From: Perlabentimonas sp046542995
GTDB taxonomy: Bacteria > Bacteroidota > Bacteroidia > Bacteroidales > Tenuifilaceae
Direction of reading: 5' to 3'
Length of the DNA: 11,572 nucleotides
NCBI GenBank assembly: GCA_046542995.1
Contig: JBKHAH010000089.1
Coordinates: 1-11,572, forward strand
The notes under the pieces were generated by a model. It made no database searches. It was not told the DNA's origin and saw nothing but the letters and a program-made list of their open reading frames with translations. The position numbers were made by a program, and so were the translations under genes. How positions within the stretch are numbered: position 1 is the first letter of the stretch; each line of letters opens with the position of its first letter. Positions 1 through 6,661 of this stretch are shown here, in pieces.

Positions 1-40
1 AAACAGGTAAAGCACTCCAAATACATAATTATTCAAAACG

Positions 41-82
41 AACCATAGTATGTTTGCAAGCTGCATTATCCATACTATGGTT
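41..82 (+). terminator. Strong intrinsic terminator hairpin, probably bidirectional
   Basis: AACCATAGTATG (41-52) pairs perfectly with CATACTATGGTT (71-82), a 12-bp stem with an 18-nt loop. On the + strand it runs into TTTTT and then a further T-rich stretch, the classic form of a Rho-independent terminator. On the - strand the tail is weaker (CGTTTTGAATAATT), but the hairpin lies 24 bp past the stop codon of the CHAT gene and can serve it too. The better + tail suggests that a rightward gene ends just left of the window. Confidence 0.75.
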
Positions 83-106
83 TTTACATTTTATAATAAC
101 AACAAA

Positions 107-2965
107 CTAGCTCCCAATCAGCACAAACCCAGCCCAATCTAAAGGTAAAAAACCCTTCTCAATACAGTCGAGTTTGGCAAGTCGTAGCGCGGCGGCGTAA
201 GAATTACCATTAAGCAGATGTTTATAAAACAGAACCATCAGGTCCTTCGTTCGCTCATCATTCACTTTCCAGAGAGAGGCAATAATATTAGGAACGCCAG
301 CAAATATAAAACCTCTGGGAAGTGCCATGACACCTTCGCCCTCCGCCACCGCACCAGAACCAGTATTGCATGCGCTAAGTACAGCTAAGTCGGCATTAAT
401 TTTTAGGTTTTGTAGTTGCCCTAGGCTTAAGAAGTTATCCTCACTACCAGCATCCGCTAGTGGGTAAAGATAGATACCGGAACGTTCAGGGTTCGATTTG
501 TTCACAAGCCCATGCGTAGCAAAATGAAGAATATCAAAATTATTTAGCTCAGGGGTCAGTTTCTTTTCCGTTGCGTTTTTTCCCACTAACGTAAGTGCTT
601 TTATATTTTTCGATTCAAAAAGGCTGTTGATCGTCTCCACTTCATCCTTAGTTGATGTCAGCGGAGGAAGCGTTGTTCTGCCCCTGTAATTGCTTGCAAG
701 TTGGATGCTTGACTGCTTCTCGGACTGTGTATCATCAAAGATTGGTGCAAACGACAGGAACGATTTGGAACTATTATCGTTAGTTTCAGATATCATTTTA
801 GACATATACCATAACGATGTTGAGTAGCTATAGCTTATGGTATGGGTATCAATAATTTTTTTTGATGTTGATGGCAGTTCAAGCAGCTCAAAGGGTACTA
901 GTGATAGCTCATTGCTCGGTACGATGATTAGTTTTTTTAGTGGCAACAGCTTACTCTCAAGATTAGAGTCAAAAATAAATGATCCAAGGTCGGTTTGCGT
1001 CATCCCGGTTTTTATGTTGTAGATCTCGTCCGATATCTTACCATGTAAATTGTCGAATTTTATCTGCCCTGCTTCACTATTGTTGCTGGTTACAACTAGC
1101 CAGTTTAGAGTTGTTTTATCAATGTAAAGCTCAAGAATACCCTGTTCATCATCTAACTTCTGCTGAACTTCTGCTAAAGAGGGTATGCGTATCGATTGAA
1201 AATCGAAATCTACCTCCTGGCTCAATCTGTATCGCCACATGAGGCTCTCTATCAATGCATGGTTAAGTTTACGTTCCAGCTCCTTCTGCTCTTCCAGCGT
1301 GATGCTTTCTTTGGCCAATTCATTTCTAATTCTCTGAACGCTATTTACCGCATGCAGCAGATTGTTAAATTGGAGCGAGTCGCTTTCAATTTGGCCTTGC
1401 AGCATACTTTTCCCAAGGTTATTGTTTAGCTGTAGGGCTTTTGATGAGAAGAAAAGTTTGCTTGCCAGCTCCATCTCTGTTTCAGGATTAAAATTTTTGA
1501 GGAGGAAAGAGAGCGAGGTACTTATAAATTTATTGTAATCAGAAATAATGCTGGACACCTCATGCCCAAATACCTCCTTCTCTACAATTTTAAGGTACAG
1601 CTGATTCTGTTTCCATATAATATCCTTTAGCACACCTCTGTTTGAACTTCTATTTTCAGGTTGAGAGTACGATTGGTTTAGAATATCAAAATAGGCGAGC
1701 TGCACCTGATAGTCTGTTGTGTCGGAAATGGAAGGTACTTTCTTTCCATCAATTGTATCTAAGGATATAGCCTCCTTGTTAATTATGCTAATGGCCTCTG
1801 AAACCTGTCCTTGCTGTAGGTATATTAACGCCTGATTTTTAATAATCCTTTCGTTAAAGAGAGTGGCAGATTCATCCCTGCTTTTCAACTCATCCAGAAC
1901 AAGCTGCGATGAATCCAAAGAGATTGGCAGCGCAGCCTCAACCAGCGATATTAGTGCTAAGCCTCTGTTGTAATGCGACATGGGTTGTTCCAGCGCAATG
2001 TCTTTGGCAATATCGAAGTGATTCCAAAAGTTAGCCGTATCATTTAGGTCGGAGTAACAAAGGGCCAGCAGTGAATGCGATGAAGATTTAAGATTCCACA
2101 TGGGGTATTGAAGCGTATCAAGGCACTCGGTTGTTCTGGTATTATATTTTATTGCTTCTTCGGTATTGTTTAAATTCCAAAAATATCTGTTCCCAATAAT
2201 ATAGTTAAAGAAGCTCTTGTAAACGAGCATTGGAATATTTACCTGAGCATCACTTAGTAGTTCCAGGTCATTCTTTAGCACTTCAATTATTGTCTCTTCC
2301 AAATCAATGCCATCCACATTGCTAATAAGCGTATAGTCTGCCAGCGCAAAGCTCATAAGGTCGTTATCTTCAAGAGCGATTGTTCTGGCCTCGTACATCA
2401 AATCAATAGCCTTGTCTATTTTGCCCTGCTTGTTGAAGAACAGGCCGTAATCAACCAGCGTATTGGTCATGGGCTCCCCATCAACACCCAACCTCTTCAA
2501 AACATTTAGTTGCGATTTGAGGAGCTCCTCCTCCCCGCGTGAGGTATAATCCGATTTAGTAAGCAGCCCTCTGAGCATACGCAAAGATACGGCATACTCA
2601 ATGTTTATTGTATCAGCCTGCGATGCAAAGCTTTGCATTGCGTCGTAAAGCTCTGCATAGCCTTCGTTAAATCTGCTGTCAAACTTATAAAAATTCGACA
2701 CCTCATTCTTCAGGAAAAGGTACTGCTGCAAATCGCCTTGGTTATAGGAGAGTTGGGCCAGGCTATCAATTTTTTCTAAAGCCACGGCAGTCTCCTTATT
2801 AGTATTATAATTTTCAACAATCTTTATATAGTCATCATAAAGAGAGTGTGATTTTAAGTCACGCTGCTCTTTGTAAAATGGGCCGTACTGAGCAAATAGG
2901 GTGTTGCAGGAAAAAAACGTAATGATAGCTGCTGTAAAAAAGAATCTTTTTGATAGTAATTTCAT
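107..2965 (-). CDS. Exported TPR-CHAT protein, putative caspase-like cysteine peptidase
   Basis: This 952-residue protein has three parts. Residues 1-25 form a signal peptide: a basic start, a hydrophobic core and a likely signal peptidase I site after LFA, with Gln26 first in the mature protein. A Cys at position 20 lacks a good lipobox, so I do not call it a lipoprotein. Residues about 30-500 are helical with degenerate TPR-like units, for example near 166-200 and 375-400. A charged, coiled-coil-like stretch follows at about 530-590. The CHAT domain covers about 640-952: an early strand LIIVPSNELSLVPFELL, then HFATHG with the presumed catalytic His818, SACNTG with the nucleophile Cys866, GEGV, and a terminal WAGFVLIGS. 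The His/Cys dyad is intact, so activity is plausible. CHAT domains belong to clan CD with caspases and separase. The substrate is unknown. The signal peptide places it in the periplasm or outside the cell. It is monocistronic, and no partner gene is visible here. Confidence 0.9.
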   Translation of the reverse strand: MKLLSKRFFFTAAIITFFSCNTLFAQYGPFYKEQRDLKSHSLYDDYIKIVENYNTNKETAVALEKIDSLAQLSYNQGDLQQYLFLKNEVSNFYKFDSRFNEGYAELYDAMQSFASQADTINIEYAVSLRMLRGLLTKSDYTSRGEEELLKSQLNVLKRLGVDGEPMTNTLVDYGLFFNKQGKIDKAIDLMYEARTIALEDNDLMSFALADYTLISNVDGIDLEETIIEVLKNDLELLSDAQVNIPMLVYKSFFNYIIGNRYFWNLNNTEEAIKYNTRTTECLDTLQYPMWNLKSSSHSLLALCYSDLNDTANFWNHFDIAKDIALEQPMSHYNRGLALISLVEAALPISLDSSQLVLDELKSRDESATLFNERIIKNQALIYLQQGQVSEAISIINKEAISLDTIDGKKVPSISDTTDYQVQLAYFDILNQSYSQPENRSSNRGVLKDIIWKQNQLYLKIVEKEVFGHEVSSIISDYNKFISTSLSFLLKNFNPETEMELASKLFFSSKALQLNNNLGKSMLQGQIESDSLQFNNLLHAVNSVQRIRNELAKESITLEEQKELERKLNHALIESLMWRYRLSQEVDFDFQSIRIPSLAEVQQKLDDEQGILELYIDKTTLNWLVVTSNNSEAGQIKFDNLHGKISDEIYNIKTGMTQTDLGSFIFDSNLESKLLPLKKLIIVPSNELSLVPFELLELPSTSKKIIDTHTISYSYSTSLWYMSKMISETNDNSSKSFLSFAPIFDDTQSEKQSSIQLASNYRGRTTLPPLTSTKDEVETINSLFESKNIKALTLVGKNATEKKLTPELNNFDILHFATHGLVNKSNPERSGIYLYPLADAGSEDNFLSLGQLQNLKINADLAVLSACNTGSGAVAEGEGVMALPRGFIFAGVPNIIASLWKVNDERTKDLMVLFYKHLLNGNSYAAALRLAKLDCIEKGFLPLDWAGFVLIGS

Positions 2966-3005
2966 CGTAATACAAGTTGTTTAAAATAAGAGTGAGATAC
3001 GGCTG

Positions 3006-3038
3006 TAAAAATAGAAAAATAATTATACTGCCAGCAAA
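3006..3038 (-). promoter_or_regulatory. Candidate Bacteroidota promoter for the CHAT gene
   Basis: On the - strand, TTTG (3038-3035) is followed after 21 nt by TATTTTTA (3013-3006), seven of eight matches to the Bacteroidota -7 element TAnnTTTG. This would give a leader of about 30-35 nt before the ATG at 2965. Order and spacing fit the known consensus, but the sequence is AT-rich and the final G is missing. Confidence 0.45.
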
Positions 3039-3324
3039 GTTTCAATCCTTGTTTTGGTGGGGGCTGGGTTTTGAATGCGTTGTGCAAATTTCAAAGCATC
3101 ATATTTACAGCCTAAATAAATTCATCCCCAACGCCCCTTCGGTCATTATGTTAATAACCTCAGCTCGAAATAAGTTACAGCATAAATTGGAGCACCTATG
3201 CAACCCCATTTTATTTTTACCGTAGGGTGAAAATAAAAAAACTCTGTACACTCTGCAACTCTAGTGTCATCTCAATGCTACTGTGTCGGTTAAGTCGCAG
3301 GTATTTTTTCTCAGAGCAAAAAAG

Positions 3325-3360
3325 AAAATCTGCGCATAGCCTTAGCTACGTAAAGATTTT
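3325..3360. repeat. Symmetric interrupted inverted repeat (36 bp)
   Basis: AAAATCT (3325-3331) pairs with AGATTTT (3354-3360), and inside it TAGC (3337-3340) pairs with GCTA (3345-3348) around a CTTA loop. The two unpaired internal stretches are both 5 nt, so the structure is symmetric. It is followed by ATTTTGC. No gene ends nearby, so it is not an obvious terminator. It could be a cruciform-forming relic or a protein-binding site; its function is unknown. Confidence 0.4.
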
Positions 3361-3488
3361 ATTTTGCAGATATGAGGGAAAAAAACAATACTTGGGCTGG
3401 CTAAAGTAGCGTTGACATGATACTAAGTTCAATACATATAATTTGTTACTTAGAGTCTACCTATGCAGTTTACAAGACTAGCATCTTC

Positions 3489-3534
3489 TCATAAATTTCT
3501 CTGTGTTTAAAATTCTTATATCGAACTCAGGTTA
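3489..3534 (+). repeat. Dispersed repeat, copy 1 (upstream of hisS)
   Basis: This stretch resembles 6578-6622 in the same orientation. A 16-bp core, CTCTGTGTTTAAAATT, is identical (3499-3514 and 6587-6602). It is followed by a TTATnTCnAACTCAGG segment conserved with one single-base gap, and preceded by TCATAA in both copies. It ends just before the hisS -7 element, so it may supply part of the hisS promoter region. I see no terminal inverted repeats or coding capacity. Confidence 0.6.
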
Positions 3535-3542
3535 ATAATTTC

Positions 3543-3550
3543 TATCTTTG
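3543..3550 (+). promoter_or_regulatory. -7 promoter element of hisS
   Basis: TATCTTTG is a perfect match to the Bacteroidota -7 consensus TAnnTTTG. It would start transcription near 3556 and leave a leader of roughly 20-25 nt before the ATG at 3579. I find no good TTTG at the usual 19-21 nt upstream, so the call rests on the -7 element alone. Confidence 0.55.
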
Positions 3551-3578
3551 CAGGCAATCATTTAAAAAGTTCTGATTC

Positions 3579-4949
3579 ATGGCTTCAAATAAACCAGGCA
3601 TACCAAAAGGAACCCGAGATTTTTCGCCCATAGAGATGGCGCGGCGTAATTATATTTTCGATAACATTCGTAATGTTTTTAAGAGATATGGCTATCAGCC
3701 CATTGAAACACCTGCCATGGAGAACCTTAGCACGCTGCTGGGTAAGTATGGTGAGGAGGGAGATAAGCTCATATTCAAAATTTTAAACTCTGGAAATTTT
3801 TTCAAAAAGGTTAACCCAAGTGAGCTGACCATTGATAACATCAACCCGCTTTCGGTTAAAATTTGCGAAAAAGGGTTAAGATACGATTTAACCGTACCGT
3901 TTGCACGTTATGTTGTGCAGTATCAGAACGATATTGCATTCCCATTTAAGCGTTTTCAAATTCAGCCCGTATGGCGTGCCGATAGACCTCAGAAGGGGCG
4001 GTACCGTGAGTTCTATCAGTGCGATGTGGATGTGATAGGATCTAACTCATTGCTAAACGAAGTGGAGTTGGTGTTGATTATCAACGAGGTATTTAGTAAA
4101 CTTGGAGTAAATAGCACGGTAAAAATCAATAACCGTAAAATTCTAAGCGGTATGGTTGAGGTGGTAGGAGAGAGCGACAAGCTCATTGATATAACCGTAG
4201 CCATTGATAAGATTGACAAGATAGGTATTGATGCTGTGAACAAGGAATTAGCTGATAAAGGTGTAGCCCAGAAGGCTATTGAGCAGCTGCAACCAATTAT
4301 TGAGCTCAAAGGTACAACGCAGGATAAGCTAAAAATCCTTGCCAAATATTTGAAAGCATCGGAAGTTGGTATGAAGGGAGTTGCTGAAATGCAAGAGATT
4401 TTCACTACGCTTGATGGTTTGGATGGGCTTAATGTAGATGTTGAGCTTGACCTATCCTTAGCCCGTGGGCTAAACTACTACACAGGTGCCATTTTTGAGG
4501 TAAAGGCTAAAGATATGGAGATGGGTAGCATTTGCGGCGGCGGCAGGTACGATGACCTGACAGGAATATTTGGATTAAAGAATGTGTCGGGCGTTGGCAT
4601 TTCTTTTGGAGCTGACCGTATTTACGATGTGATGCTACAGCTTAACCTTTTCCCCGTGAGTCTTCTGGTTAGTTCACAGGTGATGTTTGCCAATTTTGGC
4701 GCAAAAGAAGCTGCTTACTGCCTGCCTCTCGCTCAAAAATTAAGAGAGAACAATATATCATCCGAGATTTATCCTGACTCAGCCAAAATGAAGAAGCAGT
4801 TCGATTATGCCAATAAGAAGAACATTAAGTACGTGGTTATTGTTGGGGAATCGGAAATGAATAGTGGCGAGGTTTCAGTTAAAGATATGTCAACTGGAAA
4901 CCAGGAGACAATGCCCTTTGACCGATTAGTATCATTTATAAACGAGTAA
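3579..4949 (+). CDS. hisS: Histidyl-tRNA synthetase
   Basis: This class II aminoacyl-tRNA synthetase charges tRNA-His with histidine, using ATP, in the cytoplasm. The 456-residue length is normal to slightly long for a bacterial HisRS. The N-terminal KGTRDF (10-15) is the usual family start and supports the ATG chosen. Motif 2 lies around 124-150, with FKRFQIQPVWRADRP followed by a Gly-Arg-Tyr-Arg-Glu-Phe stretch. The histidine-specific HisA motif is LARGLNYYTGAIFEV (294-308), GGGRYDDL is at 320-327, and motif 3 (GVGISFGADRIYDVM) is at 338-352. Residues from about 365 to the end form the anticodon-binding domain. A longer connecting segment between motif 1 and motif 2 (about 65-105) is consistent with Bacteroidota enzymes as I recall them. 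hutH follows after 47 bp with no terminator seen between, so co-transcription is likely. Confidence 0.97.
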   Translation: MASNKPGIPKGTRDFSPIEMARRNYIFDNIRNVFKRYGYQPIETPAMENLSTLLGKYGEEGDKLIFKILNSGNFFKKVNPSELTIDNINPLSVKICEKGLRYDLTVPFARYVVQYQNDIAFPFKRFQIQPVWRADRPQKGRYREFYQCDVDVIGSNSLLNEVELVLIINEVFSKLGVNSTVKINNRKILSGMVEVVGESDKLIDITVAIDKIDKIGIDAVNKELADKGVAQKAIEQLQPIIELKGTTQDKLKILAKYLKASEVGMKGVAEMQEIFTTLDGLDGLNVDVELDLSLARGLNYYTGAIFEVKAKDMEMGSICGGGRYDDLTGIFGLKNVSGVGISFGADRIYDVMLQLNLFPVSLLVSSQVMFANFGAKEAAYCLPLAQKLRENNISSEIYPDSAKMKKQFDYANKKNIKYVVIVGESEMNSGEVSVKDMSTGNQETMPFDRLVSFINE

Positions 4950-4996
4950 TATATAAGCAAGAGACTTTAAACAACATCCAACATCATCAAAATATC

Positions 4997-6514
4997 ATGA
5001 CCAAAACTCATTTAATATCACCCCAACCATTAACGTATCAGCTTTTACAAGAGTTGGTTGATAATAGCATTAAATTAGAAATTTCACAGGAAGCCAGAGA
5101 TCTTATTATCCATTGTCGTGAGTATCTTGACAAGAAAATGGAGAATGAGCAGACCCCTATATATGGTATTACAACCGGATTTGGCTCCCTTTGTAATAAA
5201 ACAATCTCCAGAGATGAGCTCTCCCAGCTGCAGAAAAATCTGGTGATGTCCCACGCATGTAGCACGGGCGATGAGGTTTCTCCTGATATTGTTCGGCTAA
5301 TGCTCGTTCTTAAGGCGCATGCATTGTCACTTGGGCATTCGGGTGTGCAGATTGAAACCGTTCAGCGCATTATTGATTTTTATAATCACGATGTGCTACC
5401 CGTTGTTTACGACAGGGGGTCGTTGGGGGCCTCGGGCGATTTAGCTCCTCTATCCAACCTTTTCCTCCCGCTTATTGGCATGGGCGAGGTGCGTTACAAG
5501 GGTCAGAAGCGAGATGCTGCTGAGGTAATAAATGAGTTTGGCTGGGAACCCATCAATCTAAAATCCAAAGAGGGGCTCGCTTTGCTTAACGGAACTCAGT
5601 TTATGAGTGCTCATGGTGTGTTGGCTATTCTCAGAGCGTTTAAAGCCATTAAGCTGGCCGACGTTGTTGGTTCCTTATCGTTAGAGGCCTTTGACGGTAG
5701 GATAGAGCCATTCCATGAGAATCTACATAAAGTCAGACCACATGTAGGGCAGGAGGAGACGGCTCTTAACATTCGTAAAATTCTTGAAGGAAGCGAGCTT
5801 ATTACTCGTCCTAAAAAGCATGTTCAGGACCCTTACTCTTTCCGATGCATGCCTCAGGTGCACGGCGCCAGTAAAGATGCAGTAAACTATATTGCGAACG
5901 TACTGCTTACAGAGATTAACGCCGTTACCGATAACCCAACCATTTGGCCCGAAGAGGATTTGATCCTTTCAGGAGGGAATTTTCACGGGCAGCCACTTGC
6001 TATTACTTTTGATTTTGCTGCCATAGCGCTTTCCGAGTTGGGGAACATATCGGAGAGGAGAGTAGCCCAGCTAATTCTCGGTTTACGCGGATTACCAGAG
6101 TTTCTGGTTGCTAACCCAGGGCTAAATTCTGGCTTTATGATTCCGCAGTATGCGGCTGCAGCAATGGTTAGCCAGAATAAGCAGCTTTGCTCACCCGCAT
6201 CTGTCGATAGTATAGTGTCATCTAACGGGCAGGAGGATCATGTTAGCATGGGAGCCAACGCTGCCACCAAGCTGCTAAAAGTTGTCGATAATGTTGAGCG
6301 CATACTATCTGTTGAACTTTTTAATGCTGCCCAGGCGCTGGAGTTCCGCCGCCCAGCTAAAACCTCGCCATACCTTGAAGAGTTTTTGGCTGCTTACCGT
6401 AAAGAGGTGAAGTTTATCGATGAGGATGTGGTGATGTATCAGGCAATGGAAAAGACACTCAATTTCATTAGGATGGGTGATTTTTGTAGTTCCGCCATAA
6501 GTTCAGATTCTTAA
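4997..6514 (+). CDS. hutH: Histidine ammonia-lyase (histidase)
   Basis: The enzyme removes ammonia from L-histidine to give trans-urocanate, the first step of histidine degradation. At 505 residues it has normal length. GSLGASGDLAPLS (141-153) contains the Ala145-Ser146-Gly147 triad that cyclises to the MIO electrophile. Other matches to Pseudomonas HutH are YGITTGFG with Tyr56, MSHA with His86, QDPYSFRC with Tyr280 and Arg283, GGNFHGQP (326-333), and QEDHVSM (412-418). The Glu in QEDHVSM is typical of histidases; tyrosine ammonia-lyases such as the Flavobacterium enzyme have NQDIVSM, which favours histidine as substrate. One small oddity is SHACSTG where SHAxGxG is usual. No hutU, hutI or hutG is in the window, so the rest of the pathway must lie elsewhere or be absent. 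It probably shares a transcript with hisS. Confidence 0.92.
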   Translation: MTKTHLISPQPLTYQLLQELVDNSIKLEISQEARDLIIHCREYLDKKMENEQTPIYGITTGFGSLCNKTISRDELSQLQKNLVMSHACSTGDEVSPDIVRLMLVLKAHALSLGHSGVQIETVQRIIDFYNHDVLPVVYDRGSLGASGDLAPLSNLFLPLIGMGEVRYKGQKRDAAEVINEFGWEPINLKSKEGLALLNGTQFMSAHGVLAILRAFKAIKLADVVGSLSLEAFDGRIEPFHENLHKVRPHVGQEETALNIRKILEGSELITRPKKHVQDPYSFRCMPQVHGASKDAVNYIANVLLTEINAVTDNPTIWPEEDLILSGGNFHGQPLAITFDFAAIALSELGNISERRVAQLILGLRGLPEFLVANPGLNSGFMIPQYAAAAMVSQNKQLCSPASVDSIVSSNGQEDHVSMGANAATKLLKVVDNVERILSVELFNAAQALEFRRPAKTSPYLEEFLAAYRKEVKFIDEDVVMYQAMEKTLNFIRMGDFCSSAISSDS

Positions 6515-6560
6515 GCAAGTCGATAAACTAGTAATCTGATTCATCTTTGAAAGAGCAAGC

Positions 6561-6589
6561 GGGGGGATTATATTTTTCATAATTCCCTC
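6561..6589 (+). terminator. Hairpin at the hutH/fbp convergent junction
   Basis: A G-rich left arm (6561-6571, six G then ATTAT) pairs with ATAATTCCCTC (6579-6589) over 11 pairs including two G-U wobbles, with a 7-nt loop ATTTTTC. A T-rich stretch follows, but without an immediate T run. It lies 46 bp past the hutH stop and is the best terminator candidate for the hisS-hutH unit. Its right arm overlaps the start of dispersed-repeat copy 2. Confidence 0.45.
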
Positions 6590-6622
6590 TGTGTTTAAAA
6601 TTTTATTTCTAACTCAGGGTAG
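6578..6622 (+). repeat. Dispersed repeat, copy 2 (between hutH and fbp)
   Basis: This is the second copy of the repeat at 3489-3534, same orientation, with the identical 16-bp core at 6587-6602 and the AACTCAGG end conserved. The two copies flank the hisS-hutH unit, one just before the hisS promoter and one just after hutH. The CTCTGTG sequence recalls short dispersed repeats common in Bacteroidota intergenic DNA, but that link is from memory. Confidence 0.6.
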
Positions 6623-6661
6623 GAAATCTTTTTAGTCATGCGGAACATGAAACAGAGTGAA

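Larger units (their letters stand above)
2966..3578. other. 613-bp divergent intergenic region with no supported gene
   Basis: This region separates the CHAT gene (-) from hisS (+). Short open frames at 2977-3225 and 3227-3409 have no recognisable family, start at TTG or GTG without a ribosome site, and the first overlaps the CHAT promoter, so neither is called. Visible elements are the promoter candidates at each end, a spaced inverted repeat at 3325-3360, a run of CTCTG-like units near 3241-3265, a TTGACA/TATAAT pair at 3412-3442, and a dispersed-repeat copy at 3489-3534. The length and mixed content suggest decayed sequence or repeat remnants rather than a dedicated regulatory region; that is inference. 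Confidence 0.5.

Noticed and set aside
1..48. Possible 3' end of a rightward gene (frame 1 open to a TAG at 46-48)
   Set aside because: Only 15 codons are visible, with nothing to support coding; the stop also falls inside the terminator stem.
486..500. GGTTCGATTTG resembling a tRNA T-arm
   Set aside because: It lies inside the CHAT coding sequence, and no acceptor or anticodon stems surround it.
837..1429. Several + strand open frames inside the CHAT gene
   Set aside because: They lie opposite a well-supported long gene with conserved motifs and resemble no protein; they are antisense shadows.
2977..3409. Two short + strand open frames (82 and 60 residues) between the CHAT gene and hisS
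   Set aside because: Non-ATG starts, no ribosome site, unusual composition, no recognisable family, and overlap with the CHAT promoter or the inverted repeat.
4016..4405. 129-residue - strand open frame inside hisS
   Set aside because: Low-complexity Ser/Ile/Thr-rich translation opposite a conserved synthetase; no family resemblance.
4997..6514. Reading hutH as a tyrosine or phenylalanine ammonia-lyase
   Set aside because: QEDHVSM and the overall pattern match histidases; the Flavobacterium tyrosine lyase has NQDIVSM and an extra insertion that is absent here.
6636..6650. TCATG/CATGA inverted repeat as an fbp terminator
   Set aside because: Only a 5-bp stem and no T tract on the - strand side.
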